A DNA stretch of 64,000 nt from Armigeres subalbatus (lineage: Eukaryota; Arthropoda; Insecta; Diptera; Culicidae). The DNA lies in contig NW_026942923.1 of NCBI RefSeq assembly GCF_024139115.2, forward strand, positions 1 to 64,000, written 5' to 3'. Shown piece by piece: positions 12,301 to 19,098 of the stretch (within the stretch, counting starts at the first letter, position 1; the number at the start of each line of letters is the position of its first letter). Both the position numbers and the translations under genes were made by a program. Under the pieces are notes generated by a model that saw nothing but the letters and a program-made list of their open reading frames with translations, searched no databases and was not told the origin of the DNA.

Positions 12301-15300
12301 ACATTTTGGTTTTATGTTGGTTTCATAACACTTTTGTAGAGTAAATTATAGTATTCGAACCCATGATCATCCGCTTACAAGGCGAACGTGTAGCCAACTA
12401 CGCTACGGGACTCCCCTAATCGTTTCTATAAAAGACTATTATTTAAACGGGGATGATCATTTCTAGAAGACAATCATCTCTGAAAGACTTTCGTTCCAAT
12501 AGCACAACCATTCCTGAGTTCTTAAAGAGGAACCATTGATCCTGATGGACGATCTTGAGATCGGAAGGGCGATCCTGTATACTGAACAATGATTGGTATG
12601 AATTTTGGACGAGCGTGTATGAGCAACGAGCATTCATTGGGAACGTGACACATTTTATATGAAGTTAATTATAATCCAAAATTCAAGATTTGACAATACT
12701 GTCTACATAAAAACCATTTATCCTGAAACATCAAAAGTCCCACGCGTTTCTATTCTCGGCGAGTATGATTGGAGCACAGACCATCGATTTGAAATGTTCC
12801 GGTGACGAAAATCCATAAATTCCAACAGTTAAAAAAATCCAAAATTAATGGCAACCATGTTCCCGATATTTCTCTGCACACAGTCTCCGTGAACCATGTC
12901 CCCAGTGCGCGGCTCCCTACGGCTATCACAATCTCATGCCCCTCAGCGTGGACACCCATCGGTTTACAGTAAGTTGCGTGTTTCGGATAGAGTCCTGAAG
13001 CCCCTAATCTTCCTTCCGTTTTCTAATCATCATGATAGATCGGTTCGCGTGGCTGGCCCCACTGCTGTGCTTAAAAGTCAGGATTGTAGAAAGAAGTGGC
13101 ACGCAAAATAACTTTGATAACTAGCTGTCACTTCTTTGTACAACAAAACCCGAACGATCCTAAAGGATCGAATAGTAGCACCAGCTGCGAGGTCTATGCA
13201 TTCGTTCGCGTTCGTTACTGACCCTTAACTGCCGTTCGTGTACCCTTCGGCGCACACGGCTTAATCACGCTCCTAGAACAAGCCAGGCAATGAGCTGTAA
13301 CACCCTGTCATCTTCGTCACCACGAGCTGTTGAATCCTAATTATTGAAATGATTTGTCAGCTTATAGATTAGTGTATTGCGAAAGCTTCATTCCCCGTAC
13401 AACTGCTTCATATTGTCTCATCAAACACTTCCTGTCCGAGTTGGAAGACCCCACTAAATGTCACACATTATGGTAACCTCCTGAAAAAATGCTCAAATAT
13501 ATTCGGATCACATCACGGATTCCACCCGAATGTGAGACGAAGACGCTCATTTTTTCCAAATAACTGGCAACACTGTCAGCATCGGCACCTCTCCCAATGC
13601 TCGTCATCTGCACCAATCACAATCTAGACGGCTTAGAATGAGGTATCAACTTGCATGCCATCGTTAAAACTAATCCGTAGTTTAAGCTAAGAAATGCCGC
13701 TAACCGTAATTATTTTGCATGTCACGTTCGCTTTGGTTTTGGAATGCATTCTGGGCTTATGGGATTTGATTTTGCGATCGCTTCTTAAAGTAATCGGCAG
13801 GGTTTTGAACTCTGGCCGCTCAATGCTCCGTAATTGATGCCTTACGCTGTCGAATCGCAGGAAGAGGTCGAGCGGGCAGCCGTGTCCGGTAACCTGGACG
13901 CCCCCGAAGGAGGCTTCGACGCGATCATGCAAGCCGTGGTCTGCCGTGATCAGATCGGTTGGCGCGAGATGGCCCGTCGCCTGTTGGTGTTCTCGACCGA
14001 TGCCGGCTTCCACTACGCTGGCGATGGCAAGCTGGGCGGTGTGATCACGCCGAACGATGGCGAGTGCCACCTGGACAAACGCGGAATGTACACGCACTCG
14101 ACCATCCACGACTATCCGAGCATCTCGCAGATCAACCTGAAGGTGAAGCAGAACGCGATCAACGTGATCTTCGCGGTGACGCAGAACGAGCTGTCCGTGT
14201 ACGACCGTTTGTCGAAGTTAGTGGAGGGTTCGTCGGCTGCTATGTTGTCCAACGATTCGTCCAACATCGTGTCGCTGGTTCGGGATGAGTATAATGTTAG
14301 TTAGCAGTAGTTTTCTTTGGTTAGAATTTGAGATGTTGATTGTGCATTTTTATAGAAAATTTCTTCATCCGTGGAGATGAAGGACAACCGTACGGACAGC
14401 CTCATTGACGTAAAGTACTACTCCCGTTGCAAGGGTGATGGCCCGCTGGTACAAACGAGCAAGTGCGACGGCCTTAAGGTCGGAGATATCGTCAACTTTG
14501 AAGCCCACATCACCCTGCTGAAGTGCCCGGAGAACCCACGGGACTGGAACCAGATACTGCAGATCTACCCAGTTGGTATCAACGAGAGCTTGACAGTGGA
14601 CATCGAGATGCTGTGTAGTTGTCCTTGCGAGCTGCCAGGAAATCCTGACTATAAGGAGTATGCCGAGGAGTGCAGCGGAGTAGGAACGTACAAGTGCGGA
14701 ATCTGTGACTGTGACGAGTTCCACCATGGGCACAAGTGCGAGTGTTCGGCTACGGACATCCACACGGAGTCGGGTTTCGCGGAGAACTGTCGACAGACAA
14801 ATACGTCCATCGAGTGCAGCGGGCGTGGACAATGCGTCTGTGGAGTGTGCGACTGTGACAAAAGGGTAAACCCTGAAGAGGTTATCTCCGGCACGTTCTG
14901 CGAGTGTGACAACTTTTCTTGCGATCGTCACAATGGTTTACTGTGCTCTGGACCAAAACAAGGCGTCTGCTCCTGTGGAGAATGTATCTGTGCCGAAGGC
15001 TGGACAGGCGCAGCTTGCGATTGTAAGGCAACAAACGAAACTTGTATTCCGCCTTCCGGTGGAGAGATCTGTTCCGGTCATGGAACTTGCGAATGTGGCG
15101 GCTGCAGGTGAGTAATACTTGGCTGAATACGCTCAATACGTAAGACTTGTTAAACTAAAGCTTTTTTACATTCGCAGATGTAAGATAACCGAAGAAGGTC
15201 GTTACTCAGGACGCTTCTGCGAGAAGTGTCCAACCTGTTCGGGTCGGTGTAACGAGTTCAAGCACTGTGTCCAATGTCAACAGTACAAAACGGGTCCGCT

Positions 15301-15781
15301 GGCTGACCCGGCAGACTGTGCTTCCAACTGTACCCTGTTTGTGCCGATTCCGGTTCAGAAGGTGGAGATCGACGAAGAGAAAGACGATAACAAATGCACC
15401 TTCTTTGACGAGGATGACTGCCGATACGAATTCTCGTATAACGACAGTGGAGAACAGATCGTCGTAAAGGCACAAGAAGAGCGGGAATGTCCTCCGAAAG
15501 TTTTCATGTTAGGGATTGTGTTAGCTGTGATCGCTGCCGTTGTCCTGATTGGGCTGGCGGTTCTCCTATTGTGGAAGCTATTAACCACGATTCACGATCG
15601 ACGGGAGTTTGCACGCTTCGAGAAGGAGCGAATGATGGCCAAGTGGGATACGGTAAGCGTTGTCAATGTCGAATTTCTCGAGAACAATTTTTCAAATTTT
15701 TCATATATTCTACAGGGCGAGAATCCAATCTACAAACAAGCGACAACTACTTTCAAAAATCCAACATATGCAGGCAAGTAA
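1..15781 (+). CDS. mys: Integrin beta subunit, beta-PS/myospheroid type (5' partial, spliced, two alternative exons)
   Basis: Beta subunit of the heterodimeric cell-surface receptor that links extracellular matrix to the actin cytoskeleton. Exons inferred by frame and GT/AG sites: 1-361, 593-821, then either 1023-1107 or 12884-12968, then 13861-14295, 14356-15107, 15178-15652, 15716-15781. The protein runs PSI domain, Ser-rich linker, beta-I domain with MIDAS motif DLSKS followed by MEDD, the [12 protein letters not shown] segment, hybrid domain, a long CxC/CxxC cysteine-rich EGF stalk, a tail domain, one TM helix and a cytoplasmic tail with HDRREF, NPIY and NPTY. The domain order and key motifs match insect beta-PS and vertebrate beta-1/beta-3 subunits. 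The signal peptide exon is not in the window. The gene spans at least 15.8 kb, mostly because the intron between the alternative exons (11.8 kb) is full of nested transposons. Confidence 0.95.
593..821 (+). CDS. mys: Integrin beta exon: first half of beta-I domain with MIDAS
   Basis: The acceptor is tttcag|acgaag and the donor aa|gtaagt. It encodes [18 protein letters not shown], in which the Asp-x-Ser-x-Ser metal-ion-dependent adhesion site and the following acidic ADMIDAS pair are intact. It continues to [20 protein letters not shown]. It ends two bases into the second Lys codon, so the following exon must supply one base. Both alternative exons do this. Confidence 0.95.
1023..1107 (+). CDS. 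mys: Integrin beta alternative exon (copy 1, exon 4A/4B type)
   Basis: This 85-nt exon lies between acceptor ggcag|attgc and donor tcc|gtaagt. It reads [20 protein letters not shown] and then SVDTSRFS. By alignment to the integrin family it covers the specificity-determining loop of the beta-I domain (the disulfide loop after the NPC motif). It enters with one base to finish a codon and leaves in phase 0. Because 85 is not a multiple of three, skipping it or combining it with 12884-12968 would shift the frame, so the two exons must be used one at a time. Which copy corresponds to Drosophila 4A or 4B was not resolved. Confidence 0.9.
1108..2550. other. Integrin intron, left part, no gene seen
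   Basis: AT-rich intron after the first alternative exon. At 1770-1940 there is a degenerate series of short motifs such as GACAATCATTTCTAGACGATGAT. A related series occurs at 12440-12610 on the other side of the nested insertions. At 2030-2520 the DNA is GC-richer and has modest open frames on both strands; I could not match them to a family. It may be the LTR or leader of the copia-like remnant that follows. Confidence 0.5.
2560..3075 (+). pseudogene. Ty1/copia-like remnant: primer-binding site and start of gag
   Basis: At 2570-2584 AGGTTATGGGCCCAG resembles the internal initiator-Met tRNA primer-binding site used by insect copia elements. About 130 bases on, one frame reads [20 protein letters not shown] and then [18 protein letters not shown]. 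After two stops it continues with [27 protein letters not shown]. This is the UBN2-type gag helical region of copia. The piece stops near 3060 where gypsy-type sequence starts, so it is a truncated element. Several stops make it dead. Confidence 0.65.
3085..3748 (+). pseudogene. Ty3/gypsy retrotransposon A, RT end and RNase H start (left half)
   Basis: The frames carry [20 protein letters not shown], then [24 protein letters not shown], the downstream thumb end of a gypsy reverse transcriptase. After a small MITE (3342-3429) come [20 protein letters not shown] and the RNase H opening [13 protein letters not shown]. The RNase H domain stops at base 3748 where the copia LTR begins and resumes at about 9881 with [12 protein letters not shown]. 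The element is therefore older than the copia insertion. Upstream RT, protease and gag are missing. No left LTR was found. Confidence 0.8.
3342..3429. mobile_element. 88-bp palindromic MITE inside gypsy A
   Basis: The termini AGGCTACCTTACACCTC and GAGGTGTAAGGCAGCCT are inverted repeats with one mismatch. The element is flanked by the 3-bp duplication TTA (3339-3341 and 3430-3432), a PIF/Harbinger-type signature. It interrupts the gypsy RT frame between GEDGL and the segment before NYYGKF. Confidence 0.75.
3749..3990 (+). repeat. Copia B 5' LTR
   Basis: About 242 bp starting TATTGGAAGG and ending CCATTACC. It contains the poly(A) signal AATAAA (near 3936). It matches 9638-9880 with a handful of substitutions and small indels. 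The 3' copy has an extra 11-bp duplication near 9805. Exact ends are uncertain because no clear target-site duplication was found. Confidence 0.8.
4099..5071 (+). pseudogene. Copia B gag and protease, frameshifted
   Basis: The first open part (from 4099, likely true start MADVKV at 4117) has the copia gag opening [20 protein letters not shown]. After a frameshift near 4581 it continues with a lysine-rich region and one zinc knuckle [14 protein letters not shown] at about 4755-4797. Then comes the aspartic protease motif [13 protein letters not shown] at about 4921-4960. The frame ends at 5071 in a second frameshift. The Asp-Ser-Gly catalytic triad is intact but the polyprotein is not. Confidence 0.85.
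5089..6533 (+). pseudogene. Copia B GAG-pre-integrase and integrase, frameshifted
   Basis: 5089-5586 carries the integrase zinc-binding region (LWHRRLGH followed by CGVCMQGK, an HHCC arrangement) and HSDVGGPM, which holds the first catalytic Asp. The frame shifts near 5585 into [15 protein letters not shown]. It then gives [12 protein letters not shown] (second Asp) and [12 protein letters not shown] (Glu), the DD35E core. The acidic C-terminal tail before 6533 ends in a stop (PL*), which cuts integrase off from RT. Confidence 0.85.
6597..7424 (+). pseudogene. Copia B reverse transcriptase, truncated by insertion
   Basis: This is the Ty1/copia RVT_2 domain. It reads [20 protein letters not shown], then [26 protein letters not shown] and the catalytic YVDDIMIG at about 7126-7149. 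The domain is intact up to YRSLV at 7424, where a TA-flanked insertion starts. The frame resumes as [15 protein letters not shown] at 9009. Confidence 0.9.
7425..9006. mobile_element. 1.58-kb TA-flanked TIR element inside copia B, non-coding
   Basis: The ends CACAGAAAGAAAAATCG and (reverse complement of the right end) CACACAAAAAACG are imperfect terminal inverted repeats. They are flanked by TA on both sides (7423-7424 and 9007-9008), and removing the segment rejoins copia RT in frame (YRSLV-GALLY). The interior is AT-rich with no recognisable transposase, so this is a non-autonomous Tc1/mariner-style element. It contains a further MITE at 8653-8808. Confidence 0.7.
8653..8808. mobile_element. 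156-bp palindromic MITE, innermost level of the nest
   Basis: The ends ATGGTCCAATGCACCGA and TCGGTGCATTGGACCAT are perfect inverted repeats. Pairing continues inward through GACGTTTGAG...CTCAAACGTC to ATTTACT-type sequence. The inner TGACGTTTGAGCGG motif is shared with the palindromic MITE copies at 31421-32204, so they are relatives. Confidence 0.8.
9009..9500 (+). pseudogene. Copia B RNase H (resumed after insertion)
   Basis: [20 protein letters not shown] and the RNase H motifs [29 protein letters not shown] and EDNQSCI are in order, as in Ty1/copia RNase H. The frame stops at 9500 and a shifted frame carries the end of the polyprotein (DILTK-like) up to the 3' LTR at 9638. Confidence 0.85.
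9638..9880 (+). repeat. Copia B 3' LTR
   Basis: About 243 bp, preceded by the purine-rich GAGGAGGAG. It shares its start TATTGGAAGG, the AATAAA region and the end CCATTACC with the 5' LTR. It has extra sequence TAGGACGCGTG near 9805. Gypsy A sequence resumes directly after it. Confidence 0.8.
9881..11563 (+). pseudogene. Gypsy A RNase H end, integrase and C-terminal region
   Basis: [14 protein letters not shown], then [19 protein letters not shown], complete the gypsy RNase H begun at 3660. They are followed by the integrase zinc-binding part ([13 protein letters not shown] at about 10460-10500). The catalytic-core end [19 protein letters not shown] lies at about 10796, then [16 protein letters not shown]. 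Many frameshifts show decay. A Pro/Ser/Gln-rich tail extends to 11460, and the 3' LTR begins at 11564. Confidence 0.8.
11564..11810 (+). repeat. Gypsy A 3' LTR
   Basis: 247 bp starting TGTTGAGAACC and ending TACATAACA, so it has TG...CA-type ends. It is preceded by the polypurine AAGGGGAGA. No matching 5' LTR was found in the window. Confidence 0.7.
11811..12059 (-). repeat. Repeat remnant with a copia-type primer site on minus
   Basis: At about 12013-12027 the minus strand reads AGGTTATGGGCCCAG, the same primer-binding-like sequence seen at 2570 on plus. The AT-rich stretch before it (11930-11975) is a tandem TTAATTATAATT-type run. It may be the edge of another copia element in opposite orientation; nothing else is recognisable. 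Confidence 0.35.
12062..12418 (-). mobile_element. tRNA-derived SINE-like element
   Basis: Minus strand from 12418 reads a tRNA-like head. It has a box A-like TAGCGTAGTTGGC, an anticodon-arm-like TTCGC-CTTGTAA-GCGGA, and box B-like GGTTCGAAT. The acceptor stem does not close, so it is not a working tRNA gene. About 290 bp of unrelated sequence follow, as in tRNA-head SINEs. The 3' limit near 12062 is a guess. Confidence 0.55.
12419..12883. other. Integrin intron, no gene seen
   Basis: AT-rich intron sequence with short motifs such as GATGATCATTTCTAGAAGACAATCAT at 12443-12470 that resemble 1770-1830. It ends in the pyrimidine tract and acceptor ctgcacacag at 12883. Confidence 0.5.
12884..12968 (+). 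CDS. mys: Integrin beta alternative exon (copy 2, exon 4A/4B type)
   Basis: This 85-nt exon lies between acceptor cacacag|tctccg and donor aca|gtaagt. It reads [20 protein letters not shown] and then SVDTHRFT. It is homologous to 1023-1107 with the same length and the same entry and exit phases, but differs at the residues between and around the two cysteines of the specificity-determining loop. It gives Lys-Asn rather than Lys-Lys at the upstream junction. It is 11.8 kb downstream of copy 1 and only 0.9 kb from the next constitutive exon. Confidence 0.9.
12969..13860. other. Integrin intron, no gene seen
   Basis: 892-bp intron between the second alternative exon and the constitutive beta-I exon. 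No repeat or reading frame is recognised. It ends with the acceptor gaatcgcag. Confidence 0.5.
13861..14295 (+). CDS. mys: Integrin beta exon: second half of beta-I domain
   Basis: 145 codons in phase 0 from [20 protein letters not shown]. It includes the conserved Glu of DAPEGG (metal-site ligand), [29 protein letters not shown] and [11 protein letters not shown]. It ends in LVRDEYN at donor aat|gttagt. The match to the integrin beta-I domain is continuous, without gaps or lost key residues. Confidence 0.95.
14356..15107 (+). CDS. mys: Integrin beta exon: hybrid domain end and I-EGF repeats
   Basis: Starts [16 protein letters not shown] after acceptor tttatag. It finishes the hybrid domain ([18 protein letters not shown]) and then enters the cysteine-rich I-EGF repeats with many CxC motifs ([38 protein letters not shown]). 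Donor g|gtgagt after base 15107, leaving two bases. Confidence 0.95.
15178..15652 (+). CDS. mys: Integrin beta exon: stalk end, transmembrane helix and start of tail
   Basis: Acceptor ttcgcag. The last cysteine-rich part includes [14 protein letters not shown] and the tail domain. The TM helix runs [20 protein letters not shown] at about 15502-15561, then [20 protein letters not shown], the membrane-proximal talin/alpha-subunit contact region. Donor acg|gtaagc at 15652. A very short intron (63 bp) follows. Confidence 0.95.
15716..15781 (+). CDS. mys: Integrin beta last exon: NPxY motifs of cytoplasmic tail
   Basis: Acceptor ttctacag. It encodes [20 protein letters not shown], then Lys and stop TAA. 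Both NPxY motifs, the talin (proximal) and kindlin (distal) binding sites, are present with the TTT between them. Confidence 0.95.
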   Translation, partial: GENPIYKQATTTFKNPTYAGK

Positions 15782-16600
15782 ATGGAAACCAAAACAAACA
15801 AGTGCCTGGAAGTTTTTAGCCGACAAAGTTGGTCAAGATATACAACGCCATTTTTCCGAACATTTTGGAAAGCAAGCGTAATATTGTCGGTCAAATAACA
15901 TATACTAGTCTGTAACCCCTCTTCCTAAAATGCTACTTTCTCCAATGAAACTCACTTTTATTGGTGCCGACAGAGTCAGGCGAATCAGTCAACAACTTGC
16001 AAGAAATTTGGATCTAATTTAACTTTTCTTTTTAATTGAATCGCCAATTGTTCGCCATACTGACGAAGGCAAACTAACTTATTGCAATCATTGCAAAAAG
16101 CCTTAAAACACGTGTGAATTAGGAAACCGCCTTTTGCTGCCGAAGTAGATTGTAGGCATCCAACATCATAAAGACTAATGACAAATCTTAGGTACGTAAA
16201 CAATTAGACAACTGCTTTGAATGCAATCTACGGTAACGCATCTATACAATCAAAAGTGTACTTATTCGCGCATAATGTTTCCTCAAAAGGAGTGAAACAG
16301 ATCATTTTAATACAAGCCAAAAGTCTACGAAGCAATAAACAATTGAGCCTATACGCCCAATAAGCCAGATATAGAAAGATAGTGTAGTTCTTCGCATGGA
16401 TCGACATGTGCTGCCATCTTTATTATAACAATCGAAACCATCGGGAGTTTTGACGTCCCAGCGTTACACGACAGGTCTCTCCGTATAAAAGAGAACGGGA
16501 TATGTTTTATAACGAGAACTATTTTTAATATATACGTTTTTATAGATAATTTTTAACCGGATTTGTATTAACAATAAACAAAAAAAAAACATCTGTCAAA
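15782..16600 (+). other. Integrin 3' untranslated region (extent inferred)
   Basis: Candidate poly(A) signals AATAAA occur at 16334-16339 and 16573-16578; the second is followed closely by an A-run. No reading frame of note occurs in this stretch. The true cleavage site is not determined. Confidence 0.5.
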
Positions 16601-17305
16601 GTTTCAAAGGTAAAGTAACGCACACCTAACGAGCGTTACGAACATTTATTTATAGTTTTTTAACGTGTGTTTGTGAATATCCATTCTTGATTAACATTAT
16701 TCATCGAAAACTGATCATTTATTTCGACATTCTAGTTCAAATATTCATGTAAATAATTTATTTTCTTTTTTAAAATTTATTGAGAGATTTCATATATATT
16801 GGTAAAAAGCCAAAAGCAACGTATTAACAAGTCGATCTACAAAACGATAATATTTAGTGAGGTGAAATTTGTATGGTAAACGATGCGAATAGGTGTCGAA
16901 TAAATGTATTGAAATAGAGCTAATTCTTAACGGTAGAAATGTTGTGTGTTTTAGTTTGAATTGTAAGTGAAATATCACAAATATCAGCCCATGAATATTT
17001 CCAGTTCTTGTTATATTTTATATTAAAAGAATTTCAACAAAAACGGACCAATCACAAGACACTGTGGCAAGATTCATAGCAGCAAGGAAGGTCTCGATCA
17101 TTTAGTTTTAGTAGATTAGGTTCGCTCAATTAGGCACCTCTAAAATCGACTGGTGACTGGCGTTAGTTGATTGATTGGGAAAATTCCGAGATTATTTGGT
17201 CACAAAATTGAGGATGGTTCGTCGCTTTAATGGCGTTGAAGACATTTTTATCTTTACTTGATTACATGTACAAAAAAGCCAAAATACTAAGTTAAAACGA
17301 TAATC
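16601..17305. other. Intergenic, no gene seen
   Basis: AT-rich DNA between the integrin 3' end and the MITE at 17309. No repeat, RNA gene or conserved frame is recognised. Confidence 0.5.
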
Positions 17306-17308
17306 TAA

Positions 17309-17608
17309 GGCTGTGAACCATTCCACCGATTCGTTAAACTTTTAGTTAAAATTTGACAGTTCGATGGTTATTTCGCCGTGGTTAAAAATAACCCTGCTCC
17401 GGAGCATGGTTAGATTTGACAGTTCAATAGTTAAATTTTGTTCGTGAGAAAATTGGCGCCAAATCCATTTCGTTCCGAATAACTACCAATCTGTCAAAAC
17501 TCAAATGGGTCGTTTTCGGAGTAAAATTTTAACCACGATGGAAAAATAACCATCGAAGTATCAAATTTTAACTAAAAGTTAAACGAATCGGTGGAATGGT
17601 TCACAGCC
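17309..17608. mobile_element. 300-bp MITE, Harbinger/Tourist-like
   Basis: Terminal inverted repeats of about 50 bp (GGCTGTGAACCATTCCACCG at the left, its complement at the right, continuing through TTCGTTAAACTTTTAGTTAAAATTTGA). They are flanked by the 3-bp duplication TAA (17306-17308 and 17609-17611). No coding capacity. Confidence 0.85.
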
Positions 17609-17619
17609 TAAGTACTTAT

Positions 17620-18582
17620 AAAAACTGTTGGAATGCTGGAATCACAACTTTTTTTCGCTGTGTGTACGATATCTGAATGTTTAAATAGCTCTCCTGGTAG
17701 TTGGTCAACCCCAGGGGCTTTGTTGTTCTTCAGCCGGCCAATCTCCTCCTGGATTTCTTGGAGATCTGGAGCCGGTAGAATTATGTCCTGCGCGCGTTCC
17801 CTCAGGTCCATCACCATACCGCCATCTTCGTCTGCCATATCGCCATTCAGGTGCTCTTCGTAGTGCTGCCGCCACCTTTGGATCACCTCACGCTCGTTCG
17901 TAAGAAGGTTCCCGTTTATGTCCTTACACATATCAGGCATTCTCATAGAAATTTCGTGTGTTATTAGCGCGGTACAGTTGCTCCGTCTCTTCACGGTCTC
18001 GATCTTCCTGCTGACGCTTTTTCCTCCTCCTCCGAGTTTTGTCTGTTCCGCGCCTGTTTCTATCGTGCCTCGTTCGCCCTCGTGCGGTGTTGCAGCAATT
18101 TCGCCCATGCTGCATTCTTCTCTTCTACTAACTGCTCACATTCGCCGTCATACCAGTCGTTTCTCTGATCCGGGGGCACCGTGCCAAGTGCAGCGGTTGC
18201 GGTGCTACCAATGGCGGATCGAATATCTCTCCAGCCATCTTCAAGAGACGCTGTGCCTAGCTGCTCTTCCGTTGGGAGTGCCACTTCCAGCTGCTGCGCG
18301 TATTCTTGGGCTAGTCTACCGTCTTGTAGCCGCCCAATATTAAGCCGCGGCGTCCGACTTCGACGCGTGTTGTACACCGTCGAGAGTTTTGAGCGCAGGC
18401 ATACTGCAACGAGGTAGTGGTCGGATTCATTATTCGCACTGCGGTAAGTGCGGACGTTCGTGATGTCGGAGAAGAATTTACCGTCGATTAGAACGTGGTC
18501 GATTTGGTTTTCCGTTTCTTGGTTAGGTGATCTCCATGTGGCCTTGTGGATATTTTTGCGGGGAAAGAAGGTGCTTCGGACT
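17620..18582 (-). pseudogene. LINE A, 3' segment: endonuclease end, linker, RT start
   Basis: On minus, the order is STFFPRKNIHKATWRSP, then ENQIDHVLIDGKFFSDITNV, NNESDHYLVAVCLRSKLSTV (last motifs of an APE-type endonuclease), a basic linker, and the RT opening EEIGRLKNNKAPGVDQLPGE. The copy is cut off near 17620 soon after the RT begins. Frameshifts near 18060 and 17930 make it inactive. Its 5' continuation is at 25639-26160 after a 7.06-kb insertion. Confidence 0.8.
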
Positions 18583-18648
18583 GTCGTATCCGAACTCTTT
18601 TTTTTTACTCGACCGAATGGCCAATCGAATAAAATTAAACACTCCTGC

Positions 18649-19079
18649 TGTTGCCGTGGGTAATTCCGACGGGCCTGAAAGGGTGGATGATGCGAACGCG
18701 ACCGACCTAGGATGGGGCGAACGCGTTTCGTTTTGTTGTCGTTTAGCGTCGCCGCTGCACATACAGTACGGGACGGCCACAACAAGAGCAAAAAGGAATG
18801 AAGGAAGATGGTTTTTTCTCCATCGTATATGAAATTTGTGTATGATTGTATAATTGTGAAAGATTGAATATCGTTGCTGGTGCGAGTCATCGTTAGGTTT
18901 AGTTTCCACTGTGTTAGTCACCGTCTTTTGTACATTGTACTACCGTTACTTACCAATCGTCCGCTAGCCTACAGAGGTAGAGAGCAGAAAGAGGCTAGTT
19001 GTTGTGGGAGAAAACTAGATTTTGAGTTTCGTTCACCAACCCACTTGAGATCGTTTTCTTGCACCCGGAGGGTGTAACA
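18649..19079 (+). repeat. BEL 5' LTR (431 bp)
   Basis: Starts TGTTGCCGTGGG and ends GGAGGGTGTAACA, giving TG...CA termini. It is the same length as the right LTR and nearly identical to it. Confidence 0.9.
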
Positions 19080-19098
19080 TAGCTCAAAATCTACTACC

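Noticed and set aside
14365..14931. 188-codon minus-strand open frame within the integrin exon
   Set aside because: It is the shadow of the cysteine-rich EGF coding sequence on plus.
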